From Spirogloea muscicola (Eukaryota > Streptophyta > Zygnematophyceae > Spirogloeales > Spirogloeaceae): 38,924 nucleotides of DNA. Position numbers and translations under genes: made by a program. Below, piece after piece: positions 22,814 through 32,710 of this stretch. The stretch lies in the NCBI GenBank assembly GCA_009602725.1, contig WELB01000068.1:506001-544924 (forward strand), read 5' to 3'. Positions within the stretch are counted from its first letter, which is position 1, and the number at the start of each line of letters is the position of its first letter. Below the pieces are notes generated by a model. It made no database searches. It was given only the letters and a program-made list of their open reading frames with translations, and was not told the origin of the DNA.

Positions 22814-24006
22814 ATGGCGGTGGCGGCTACGGCCGCGGGCGCCGCCGCGCCTCCGCTGCCATGCCGCGACACCGCGCGCGCCGCTGCCCCTGCTCGACGG
22901 CTCCGCCACGGCGCACAGCTCCTGCGGCTGCCAGTGCAGCTCGTCACATGCCGTCGGCCAGGCGTCTTGTCAACCAAGGCCAGGTCCCACGCCGACTCCC
23001 GCTCGGCTGCCCAGGCACTGCCCGACATTGTGGCTTCCGCGACGGCGGCGCCCTCTCCTCGGCAGCCACAGGCGATCCACCACATGACATCAGCGCCACA
23101 GGTTGGAGTGCACTGCGCATTACAGTGAAACCCATACCTGGCCCGCACCTTCTTGGGTCCTCTCATTCACCGACGCTCTTTGTCGTGGCAGCAACTCGCC
23201 TCAAGGGCAGGCGTACGCCTACTGGCCACATTGGCGCTCTTACAGGTTAGCCGGTTCTTGTGAGGCCTGTGAGGCTCTCCCTTTTCGCACTCTTTTGCGG
23301 GTTTGTGTCTCTGCACGACACCAAGTAGCGCAGTCGCTGATGCAAGATACAAAACTTCGGTGATCCCACGCATACTGCCGTCTGTCTGAGCCAGAATGAG
23401 GTCTGCAGCACTGTAAGTGGGAGGACTTGCTAGCGGGTCCTAGTTGCTGACGAGGCCCTTCTGTGCGCAGCAAGGCTTGCTCAGTGCTGCTCCTGCAATG
23501 GCAGCCGAGGCTGACGGTCACACTGAGGAGGAATGGATACAGATTTTCGTAGTCTGGGCCCTCGTGGGATTTGGCTATCTCTTCATCTGCCCGGTCAGTC
23601 CTGATTGCTTGCCCGCCCACCCTATCTCCCAGAGGCTTGGGCAGCTCTCTTACTTGCTGTGCGTTGTCACTTTCTACGCACCTGCGTGTCTTCGTTTGTC
23701 TCGTCACTTCATACTTGGGCCATTTTGACATTTGCAGCCCATCATCCTTAATGTCCTTCGATTAAGGTGGTTCAAGCGCAGCACTCTTGAAACTTACTTC
23801 CAGTTCATGGCGGTCTTTCTCTTCTTCCCTGCGTGAGCTTCCTCCCGAGAGCTCTGATGTTGCTCTAGGCATCACTTCCTTGGAGGGTCAGCATATTTGT
23901 TGCCTGTCTTCTCTGACAACATTATGTTCTCTGCAACAGGTTGCTATTGTGGGCCCCCTTCGTGAACTTTCGGCAGCTCCCAAAGGACCCATCAAAGCTT
24001 CCCTAG
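22814..24006 (+). CDS. ndhL: NDH complex subunit L (NdhL/CRR23), plastid-targeted
   Basis: NdhL is a membrane subunit of the plastid NAD(P)H dehydrogenase-like complex, which drives cyclic electron flow around photosystem I. The last three exons are firm and in phase: 23471-23593 (EEEWIQIFVVWALVGFGYLF, helix), 23738-23832 (PIILNVLRLRWFKR...YFQFMAVFLFFPA) and 23940-24006 (LLLWAPFVNFRQLPKDPSKL, stop TAG 24004-24006). The FFPxLLLWAPFxNFR signature and the two helices are diagnostic of the family. The proposed start at 22814 opens an Ala/Arg-rich frame (MAVAATAAGAAAPPL) typical of a plastid transit peptide, but the join between about 23100 and 23471 is not resolved. The gene is divergent from the SET gene. 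Confidence 0.88.
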
Positions 24007-24549
24007 CTGTGTGTCTCCCACCTTTAGTTGGTCAACTGGTGTGTCCATTGACACTTTATGCTGATCAAGGTCAAGAAGGAAAATCACATGGGTCACCATT
24101 ACACAGAGCAATCATCACAATTCTCTGATTCCAGAAGCTTATCACAGTCCAGCATCTGTGCTGGACCAGGAATTAGAGGTGTGAAGGGAATTGCCAAAAT
24201 GGTACCTCCAGCTCAGCTTCTCCAGCTCAGCTCCGGTCACGGTGACTACCCAGTCTGCCCGTGCCATTCATCAAGAGTTTTTGTGCAATTGACACATTGT
24301 TCTCAAGCGAGCTTGGCTTCGGCAAGTTTTGACCAGAATGGACAGCATCAAGCGAAAGTTGGTTCAGAAGCCTTGACGGAAAGCAGGAGAGGTCGTTAAG
24401 GGCAGTGCTACCCAGGAGAAGGACAAATCATGCGATCCGACCAACTTAATAGCGGCAGAGCGCTCTGTCTATCACTCTGGTGCTTCCTTGAGGGAGCCGC
24501 AAGGACTCGACAGAGAGTTGGACAAAATAGTTTCCAGCCTTTGAGAAGG
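24007..24549. other. intergenic, tail-to-tail between ndhL and ERH
   Basis: No exon, repeat or RNA gene is visible. Short frames (for example 24058-24399) have no motifs. Confidence 0.5.
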
Positions 24550-25225
24550 CTATCTGTTAGGTCGGGATTGCATTTGCAAGTGCTCCAAAGCCCTCTGTTT
24601 GATCCACTGCCGATCGAATGGTGTGTACTTCAGCGTGGAAGGGTCAAGGCTGCTCCAAGAAGTGAGCCGAGAAAACATCACACAAACAGAGCGACGGATA
24701 AGAGCAGCAGCCAGAGACAGGAAGCACGGCGCTTAATAAGCAGCTCTATGCACAGTCACGATTTGAGCACCTGTGTTGAGCATTTTTAGGAGACACCAAG
24801 CGCAACAGTTGACCAGACCACTATTTGGGGGGCTTTGAGGAAATGAACGTACACAAGTGCTGTAATGTCCACAAGGCTGTCCAAAAACTCGAGGAGGTCC
24901 TCGGTGCCGTACGTGATATTGTGAACGCTGGGCAGCTGCTCTATCAGCCTCTTCTCAAAGAGATTGCAGATGCCTGCAGCCCTGTTTGTGTGGCTCACTA
25001 TCAGGAGGGGCGTGCTGCTCGGACTGGGCCAGGATCTTGCAGGGCCTTTGCACGCTCCCGGGAACATGGCGCTGACCGGGCAGGGAGGAGCTCAACCAAA
25101 GCTGGGGAGCCAGCAGAGTGGCCGTGTTCACCTTCCATGGCGAGCTCGAGTGTGTCGAAGTCGCGCCAGTCGCGGCTGCGCTCCACGTGCGTGAGCTGGA
25201 GCAGGACGATGGTGTGCGTCTTGAC
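24550..25225 (-). CDS. ERH: enhancer of rudimentary homolog (ERH), first exon missing in gap
   Basis: ERH is a small conserved eukaryotic dimeric protein linked to RNA processing and gene expression. Three minus-strand exons join in phase: 25225-25132 (KTHTIVLLQLTHVERSRDW...FDTLELAMEG), 24973-24853 (ICNLFEKRLIEQL, HNITYGTEDLLEFLDSL, DITALV) and 24649-24550 (STLKYTPFDRQWIKQRALEH, stop TAG 24552-24550). These match ERH end to end, including the ITYD-like, LLEFLDxLxD and Y.P..RQWIKQR blocks. Family members are about 100-110 aa, and only the first one to few codons are absent. No ATG lies on the minus strand between the 25225 acceptor and the gap, so exon 1 must be in the N gap (25412-26149) or beyond. 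Confidence 0.93.
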
Positions 25226-25411
25226 CTGCGGGGCGGGGAGGCGAGGTCCGTCAGGGGCGGGAGGGGTCAGCGGCGGCAGGGTCGGGCGAGCCGGGAGGCG
25301 GGCGTGGGAGGGAAGATGGAGTCTGCGGAGGGCGACAGAGGGCCAGGGTGGCCGAGCACAATAGGGGGAGGGAGAGTGGGGGGGGGCGCGCCGCGTCGGC
25401 AGGCGCGGTGC

Positions 25412-26149
25412 NNNNNNNNNNNNNNNNNNNNNNNNNNNNNNNNNNNNNNNNNNNNNNNNNNNNNNNNNNNNNNNNNNNNNNNNNNNNNNNNNNNNNNNNN
25501 NNNNNNNNNNNNNNNNNNNNNNNNNNNNNNNNNNNNNNNNNNNNNNNNNNNNNNNNNNNNNNNNNNNNNNNNNNNNNNNNNNNNNNNNNNNNNNNNNNNN
25601 NNNNNNNNNNNNNNNNNNNNNNNNNNNNNNNNNNNNNNNNNNNNNNNNNNNNNNNNNNNNNNNNNNNNNNNNNNNNNNNNNNNNNNNNNNNNNNNNNNNN
25701 NNNNNNNNNNNNNNNNNNNNNNNNNNNNNNNNNNNNNNNNNNNNNNNNNNNNNNNNNNNNNNNNNNNNNNNNNNNNNNNNNNNNNNNNNNNNNNNNNNNN
25801 NNNNNNNNNNNNNNNNNNNNNNNNNNNNNNNNNNNNNNNNNNNNNNNNNNNNNNNNNNNNNNNNNNNNNNNNNNNNNNNNNNNNNNNNNNNNNNNNNNNN
25901 NNNNNNNNNNNNNNNNNNNNNNNNNNNNNNNNNNNNNNNNNNNNNNNNNNNNNNNNNNNNNNNNNNNNNNNNNNNNNNNNNNNNNNNNNNNNNNNNNNNN
26001 NNNNNNNNNNNNNNNNNNNNNNNNNNNNNNNNNNNNNNNNNNNNNNNNNNNNNNNNNNNNNNNNNNNNNNNNNNNNNNNNNNNNNNNNNNNNNNNNNNNN
26101 NNNNNNNNNNNNNNNNNNNNNNNNNNNNNNNNNNNNNNNNNNNNNNNNN
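25412..26149. other. assembly gap of 738 N
   Basis: The bases are undetermined. Open frames running through it are artefacts. The gap begins just upstream of the ERH coding exons and ends inside a minus-strand LINE C-terminus. Confidence 0.99.
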
Positions 26150-26730
26150 AAGACGTCGCCCTGACGGAAGCCGGAGGCCGCCGCCAGAGCGCGGCCTGCG
26201 CGCAAGTGGACCGCAAAAGCTAGGGACCGCTGCAAAGAGACGGCCAGGCGCATCCGGAAAACTTGGGCGAGGGACCCGGCGACATGGAAGCCAGGCTGCT
26301 CGCCCTGCTGCCCGTGGCGGCGGGCCGCTGCTCGCCGCGCAAGGCGGTGAAGGAGGTTCAGCCATTTGGCGCCAAAGAAAGAAGTGGCTCTCCCAATGGG
26401 GGCAAGGGCTGTGAGAAGGCAGCCCGAAAAGAATTGACAAAGCCAGCCCAAAAACGAATGGTATCCAAAGACAAAGAAGAAGAAGTGGCTCTCCCAATGG
26501 GGGCAAGGGCTGTGAGAAGCCAGCCCAAAAAGAATTGACAAGGTTCGAAGGGGCCAAAGTACGAGCTAAGCAGCGACTGCGGGGCCTGAAGAGGCTATGG
26601 CAGAACGGGGGAGGATGGACCACTCAGTAATTACGAGTGAGGAGCCTCACATCCGACAGACTAGCTGCCGGAAAACTATCCCCCTGACGAAAGCCGGAGG
26701 ACCAAAGAGGAGCCGGAAAAAGGACTGCAC
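26150..26730 (-). mobile_element. two head-to-tail LINE 3'-end fragments
   Basis: Read on the minus strand, 26697-26624 is a C-terminus ending SDVRLLTRNY and a stop, followed by its 3' UTR to about 26540. Two hairpin modules follow (about 26540-26480 and 26460-26380), and then a new C-terminal fragment from about 26370 (WLNLLHRLARRA, AGSLAQVFRMRLAVSLQRS, RAGRALAAASGFRQGDV) that runs into the gap. The last fragment has no N-terminal part: its coding starts directly after the module. Confidence 0.8.
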
Positions 26731-26804
26731 TACAAAACACTGCAAAACACATAGACGATGCAGAGGGAAGCTCAGTACCCACGAGCTCAGTACCCACAGT
26801 CCTC

Positions 26805-27690
26805 CCCCCCTCCAGCCGCTGGCTAGAGCTCATTCAGCGGCTTGCCCGCCGGGCCATTGACCGGCGGCCGGGCCTGCCAGGGGCGATGCCCGGCTTCAAC
26901 GCCGCCGGTTCGCTCGCACAAGTCTTCCGCATGCGCCTGGCCGTATCGCTTCAACGCTCCCTTGCCCACGCCGTCCACACGCGAGCAGGCCGTGCTATGG
27001 CCGTCGCCTCTTGGCGGTCTTGGCGGAGTGCCACTCACCCGGTGGGGGATGAATCGCGGCCCTGGCGATGGATGTACACGGGGCTTTCGGCAGCCGCTGG
27101 CTGGATCTCATTCAGCGGCTTGCCCGCCAGGCCATTGACCGGCGGCCGGGTCTGCCAGGGGCGATGCCCGGCTTCAACGCCGCCGGTTCGCTCGCACTAG
27201 TCTTCCGCATGCGCCTGGCCGTATCGCTTCAACGCTCCCTTGCCCACGCCGTCCACACGCGAGCAGGCCGTGCTATGGCCGCCGCCTCTGGGTCTCGGCG
27301 GAATGCCTCTTTCCCTGCAGCGAGCTACTCAGACCTGATGTTGCTCACTCGTGGGTACTGAGCTTCCCTCTGCGTCTTCTCTGTGTTCTGCAGTGTTTTG
27401 TAGTGTAGTCCTTTTTCCGGCTCCTCCTTCTTTGGCTTTGGACACTGTCCATTCTTTTTTGGGCTGGCTTTGCCAGCCCCTCTTCTCTATGGGCGCGCAC
27501 TTCTCTCTTTCCTTGCAGCGAGCTACTCAGACCTGAGGTTGCTCATTCGTGGGTACTGAGCTTCCCTCTGCATCGTCTATGTGTTCTGCAGTGTTTTTGT
27601 AGTGTAGTCCTCTTTCTTTGGCTTTGGACATTGTCCATTCTTTTTTTGGGCTGGCTTTGGCGCGCACTTCCCTCCCCTCACCTCATCTGA
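26805..27690 (+). mobile_element. tandem LINE C-terminal copies with tails
   Basis: Copy 1 (about 26815-27050) reads RLARRAIDRRPGLPG, FNAAGSLAQVFRMRLAVSLQ and RAGRAMA. Copy 2 (27060-27500) reads LAMDVHGAFGSRWLDLIQRL through SDLMLLTRGY (stop TGA 27360-27362), a 3' UTR and a hairpin module at 27455-27500. Copy 3 (27505-27670) keeps only the last dozen or so codons (ATQT/SDLRLLIRGY equivalent), the same 3' UTR and a shortened module. Copies 1 and 2 are almost identical over more than 150 bp, so the duplication is recent. Confidence 0.85.
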
Positions 27691-27799
27691 CTTCCTACTG
27701 CTGACCCGGGGGTACTACGACCCGGGGGCCCCGTCTGCCTAGCCTGTGGCTCCGCCAAGAACACCTATATGCATCCATCCTCCCCCGTTCTGCCATAGC

Positions 27800-28680
27800 C
27801 TCTTCAGAATACGTCTGTCATGCCCATCCTCCAGAGGGCCGACGGACTCCACGCGCGCCGCGTCGACCTGGTGGCGTCCACGACGGGCGGCGGCGGGCGC
27901 ATCATTGCCGATGTGGTCACCACTGATGTGGTCGACCGCTCCAACCCGGGGCATTTTCTGCCTCGCGGGCTGGCCACGCTGTGGCGAAGGCCGCTCGCAG
28001 CAAGGCGGCCAAACGCGCCGACCACCTGGCTGCTGATGAGTTCGTCCCCCTGGCTGTAGACGTGCACGGGGCTCTCGGATCCCACTGGCTCGACCTGTTG
28101 GCCAGGCTTGCACGGCGCGCTGTCTCCCGCAGGCGCGGTGAGCCGGCTGACTTCAACGCCGCTGGCTCGTGGGCTCAGGTGTATCGTATGCGCTTGTCCG
28201 TCTCCCTCCATGCTCTCCCGTGGGTACTAATGTCACCTTAGGCACCTTAGTTTAGGTCTCTGTATTATGTAGCCTTGTTTACTTTGCACTCGCCTCTGCT
28301 TGAACTGTGTATTGGCTTGAATTGGCCTCCATTTTCAATTCATGCGCCCCGCGCGCCTTTCCAGCGGTCCATGGCCCACGCCTTGCATCTGCGTGCTGGC
28401 CGTGCTCTCGCTGCGGCCTCCGGCTTTCGTCAGGGGGATAGTTTTCCGGCAGCTAGTCTGTCGGATGTGAGGCTCCTTACTCGTAACTACTGAGTGGTCC
28501 ATCCTCCCCCCTTCTGCCATGGCCTCTTCAGGCCCCGCAGTCGCTGCTTAGCTCGTAGTTTGGCCCCTTCGAACCTTGTCAATGCTCTTCGGGCTGGCTT
28601 CTCACAGCCCTTGCCCCCATTGGGAGAGCCACTTCTTCTGGCTGGTTTTCACAGCCGCTCTTTCAGTAGCAGCAGCCGCC
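27800..28680 (+). mobile_element. LINE C-terminal fragments and tail abutting the GT gene
   Basis: The stretch 27820-28240 includes the segment after the RT domain (RRVDLVASTTGGGGRIIADV, DVVDRSNPGHF) and then, in another frame, AADEFVPLAVDVHGALGSHW and AGSWAQVYRMRLSVSL. A separate fragment from 28317 has the AATTGGCCTCC...CAATTCATGCGC motif, RSMAHALHLRAGRALAAASG, and SDVRLLTRNY with stop TGA about 28491-28493. Its 3' UTR and hairpin modules reach 28660, about 60 bp before the start codon of the glycosyltransferase gene. Confidence 0.82.
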
Positions 28681-28719
28681 TCCCCTCACGCCCGCCAGCC
28701 CGGCGCGCCGGGCCTCCCC

Positions 28720-31700
28720 ATGGCCCCGCACCCCGCCTCCCCGCCCCGCCGCCGCCTCCTCCTCCTCCTCCTCCTCCTCGCCGCCGCCGCCCGCTCCCCG
28801 GCCCTGCCCACTCCCCCGCCTCCGGACCCGCTCTCCCGCCCCTCCCTGCCCCCAGCCACGGTCTCCAGATCCCACGACAAGGGGCCTGCAGCAGCTGGCA
28901 ATGGAAGCCTCCAGCGGCACGCATGCCTCGCGGAGCTGCAGCAAGAGTATCTGGGCAAGGTCAGGGCAGCAGTCGGGAACCGCAGAGCGCTTCTGCTGGA
29001 CATCTCCCCGGCCGACGGCTGGAGCTTTGGGGACAGCCTTATGCAGGTACTTCGTCAGATCCTCGTCCTTGCCGTCTCGTGGAAGCCCTACATTCCCGGC
29101 GTATGGACGTAGCAGGCCTCTGACTGACTGGTGCACGGGAGGCTGCGTGAGCACAGTACGGGCAGGAGTTGCTGCTGGCCCACCTTCCTGTGGGGTCCAC
29201 CAGGGTGGGGTGCTCCCGCAAAAGCTGCGACGTTGAGGCGGTCAAGAAGCTCCTGGATGTGGACACGGTCATCCTCCTCCCCGTAAGCCACTGCCAGCAT
29301 CCTGCATCAGCTTGGAGCTCAAGCTGCAGTGCCGTCCTCCGCAGCAGGTTGGTTGCTGATGGTGAGGCAGATCCTTACTGCATTGTCCTGGCTGCTGCAG
29401 GAGGATCACCACTTTGGCGACGTGCGGAGGTCACATTCCACATTCCGAAACATGCTGCTGAGCAAGTTCGCAGAGCATCAGATAGTGATGCTTCCCCAGG
29501 GCATCCATTACCGCCAAAAGGAGCAGGCCAATGAGGATGCGGCTCACTTTGCAAAGCACGCTCACCATCTCCGGCTTCTTGTCCGTGATCAGGTGATTGC
29601 ATGTTTGTTTGAGTTTGTTCGCGTACTGCAGAGCAGGGGGACCTTGACCTGTATTTGCAAGTGATATCCAGAACGGGAGTGACCTTTAGGTGCTCTTTCG
29701 TCTGCCGTGGTTGAAGGTTTCGCTGAATGCAAGTAAAGAGCTCTTTCCAGAAATTCGGTCGGAGATCTGCCCATCAGCTGCATTCATGGTGGGGCCCATC
29801 CAGCGGCCTAAGTGCTCAGCAGATCGTGGCCGAGAAGTGGACATCCTCATCCTTACCACTCTTTCCAGAGCCGGGAGGAGCAGGATTGGAGACCATCTCA
29901 AAAAGGTTATTGTCAGCTTGGAGGTGGAGGGGGTAGCTTTTCAACTCAGCGACTGGCCTCATATGACGCTGCCCATTGGTTCAAAGCCTCTCCTTGAGCT
30001 CCTCAAGGTACACCCCAACCTACTGCTCGGAGTACCATCTCAACCTTACCTTGTCAATACGCAGTGTGGTGAGAGATGCCCTTGAGAAGAGTGGCTTGAT
30101 ACTAGCTCAGGGGCTGCGCCCCTGGCTTCGCCCCTGCGTCGGCAGCTCCATGAGAATGTACAAGTCACAAATGTCATGTTGCCAAGTGCAGGCCAGGGTG
30201 GAAGCAGGAGGAGACTTGATTTGCAGGGGTCAAGTGGTGGTGACAGATAGCCTGCCGGGCATTCTTGTTGCTGTGCTTGCAGGTAGAGACCTTGTGGTGA
30301 TGGATGGTCGTCATGGAGCTCTGGCAGCCTTCTGGGCTACACACTTTGCTACCCGTCTCGCCTGCTCCAGCGGACACCTTGCTATACCCAGAGCATCAAC
30401 TTGGGCTGCCGCCGTGCACCTTGCCAAGTCCCTTGTGACCTCCCAAGGTATTGTCCCCTTCCTGAAATCGCTTCCTTTGTGAGTGCAGCTTGAACTCTTG
30501 TCAGTACACAGTATGTACTCTTTGAGCATATTCTGAGCAGCGCTGTTGTTTCTACAGACACGGGGTATCCAATCTCAGCAAGTGCTTTCCTGGAGCAGGA
30601 GGAGCAGGAGGCCGCAGATGATCCTCCTGCTGAAACAGACCTTAAATCCCCAGACACATCACGATATCAGGTTGCTGGTCATGGTGTCCTGCTGGGCCAC
30701 TTTGACCAAGATGAGCTGAGGAGGGCAGTCTTGAGCCTTCGGGAGGGAGTTAGGGGCCCTAGAACGAGCCCACTGGCATGCCCAGGAGGAGAATGCCCAG
30801 AGTTCCGGAGATGCCACAGCGAGTTTGCGGGTGTGTCAGCATGCAGTATCAGCTCGCTTGCCGACGAGTATCAATCCATGAAGGCTCCTCTGAATTGTCC
30901 ACCTCTTAGGAGACATGCCACACAAGAAGGAGACAATTTGGAGCTGCTGGTGCACGACCCCACATGCACTCACATCCAGGACTTCAAGCGTCACGAGAGA
31001 TTTAATTATCAAGTGTTCGTTCTGCACAATGTGTACTTCAACTCGAGGGGGCAGGCCTTCAACAGCACTCACTACTTTGAGAGGTAAGTGGAATAGGGAG
31101 ATTGCAGGACCTCGTGACTAGTGAAATTCACACTGCAGTGTCCCAGCTTCTGGTCGTCCTCACCGTCCACGTCCACTCCGTTATAGTCGTACGTCTTCAC
31201 CACCTTCTCGCGCTTCACTTCATCTCAATCTCAACGTGCACTTTGTGACAATACAGGAATGATTGCTCTTCAGCTCGAAGATTTGCATATCAAGCTGGGA
31301 CAAATGTGACATATTTCAAGGATATAGTCAACTTTGCCCAGTGGAATGGAGGTGCATTTTTCCATGGTCTCATTGAGGTCCTTCCTCATTTTGTGCTTAT
31401 GGGTGGTCTTCTGGAAAAGCTTAAGGGCATCCCTATCGCTCACAGACAAGGGCAATCGATCTTCCACCACCTTGTCGGGGAGGCTATGCTTGGGCTGCCA
31501 TTGTCTGAACCGAGTGTGTTCAATATCAAGGACATGACTGACAAGGAGTTATTCTTTGCTGAGCGCCTGATCATGCCACTTTTCATGCACTGCGGGCGTC
31601 CAGCCCGAAGTGTCATGAGGTACTTGCGTAGCCACTTCTATTTGACTCAGAACGGACTCCCTATTTTCAATCCTGACTACAGTCTGCGGAAGCGCTCCGT

Positions 31701-32271
31701 GGCTCCTCAAATGCACAACCTCGAGAATTGGGTCGTTGTCCTAGGAAAAAGGTAAGGTATTGCTTCCTCTTCAGTGTCTGGCCAATGTGTACTCTGCAGA
31801 GTAGACATGCTGACATCTCCTGAGCAGTGTACTTAATGTCACCTCGTGGTGCATGCTTGATCCAGGTACCATACCCGAGGCTTAGTGCAGAGCGATGAAG
31901 TTCAGGCTGTGATGGAATCGCTTTGGGGAAAGGAGAGGGTGGTAATCTTTGATGGGAGCTTGCCAATTCTTGAGGCTAAGGCGCTGTTGAACAGAGCTCG
32001 TCTCTTTGTGGCTGTGCATGGAGCGCACATGGCCAACATGCTCCTCATGCCAGTCAATGCCACGATCGTGGAAATTCGGCCCATCTTGTATGCAAACCCA
32101 TGCTTTCACCACCTTGCAGAGGTTTGCCAATTACAGTACTATTTGCTGATGGCTGAAGGCAGTAAGGATTCGTGGGCAGATGTCAACATCAGCAAGGTGG
32201 AAGCTGTACTCAAAAGTGTTGCTGCTGACTTCCACAAACAACCTCCCGGGGCTGCGAGTATGTTTAGTTGA
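28720..32271 (+). CDS. polysaccharide pyruvyl transferase-like / GT61-like fusion protein
   Basis: Exons 28720-29046, 29157-29282, 29401-29592, 29717-29905, 30033-30447, 30558-31083, 31257-31751 and 31866-32271 join in phase to about 891 aa. Residues 13-24 are Leu/Ala-rich after an Arg cluster: a signal anchor for the Golgi or ER. Residues about 65-450 match polysaccharide pyruvyl transferases (FGDSLM; VILLP; HFGDVRRSH; IVMLPQGIHY; LRLLVRDQ; CPSAAFMVGP; VVVTDSLPG), enzymes that add pyruvate ketals to sugars. Residues about 530-880 match GT61/DUF563 glycosyltransferases (FVLHNVYFNSRG; GAFFHGLIEVLPHFVLMGG; FVAVHGAHMANMLLMP; ATIVEIRP), inverting enzymes of glycan synthesis. The usual pyruvyl-transferase TDRLHG motif is TDSLPG. 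The 29905-30033 junction is the least certain: 29906-30007 is also open in frame. Donor and sugar are unknown. Confidence 0.87.
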
Positions 32272-32710
32272 TTTTATTTGACTTAATCAAACATTAATGT
32301 GACAACAACTTCCTTGTACATGTGGTGCTTTCCCTGCAATTCGTGGCCCAGCGTGGTAAAGCTTGAGGAATTGATTGTCTTTGGTCTTCATGAAGCAACG
32401 ACTCTTAACGGCTCAAACAAATGGAAATGTTTTGGACAAGGCAGGATTTGCATGTCCTGCCTGAGCTCAAGTGCCTGGCGCGGGTGCAATAGATGGGACA
32501 TGTGCCAGCTGCTTTCAGGAAGATGTGACGTTTTCTCACTTTGTTTTTGCCCTGCAATGAAATGGAAGCAACTCAGCACGCACTTCGCGTGGAGCAAGCG
32601 GTCCTCTCCTTGCTTCAAAGGTGAGCTACAGGGTTTTCGCTTTGGGTTGACCAGATTCGTTTTTGGAAGGACATGTTGATGACTATTTGCTTGGCACTCG
32701 CGGTTGAATT
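32272..32710. other. intergenic, tail-to-tail between fusion gene and EF-P gene
   Basis: The 3' flanks of two converging genes are here. An open frame at 32299-32679 is Cys/Trp-rich but has no splice or family support. Nothing else is seen. Confidence 0.45.

Noticed and set aside
22282-23166. 294-codon minus-strand ORF
   Set aside because: It runs across the divergent promoter of the SET gene and ndhL. Only its last part shares sequence with the SET gene's first exon, and the rest has no motif.
25001-26623. Long open frames crossing the N block (for example 540 aa on the minus strand)
   Set aside because: They are open only because N is not a stop. The two ends belong to different things: the ERH exon and a LINE fragment.
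28649-29154. Minus-strand ORFs rich in Gly and Glu over exon 1 of the fusion gene
   Set aside because: They are antisense of the CTC-repeat coding the Leu-rich anchor. The plus strand has the family motifs and splice sites.
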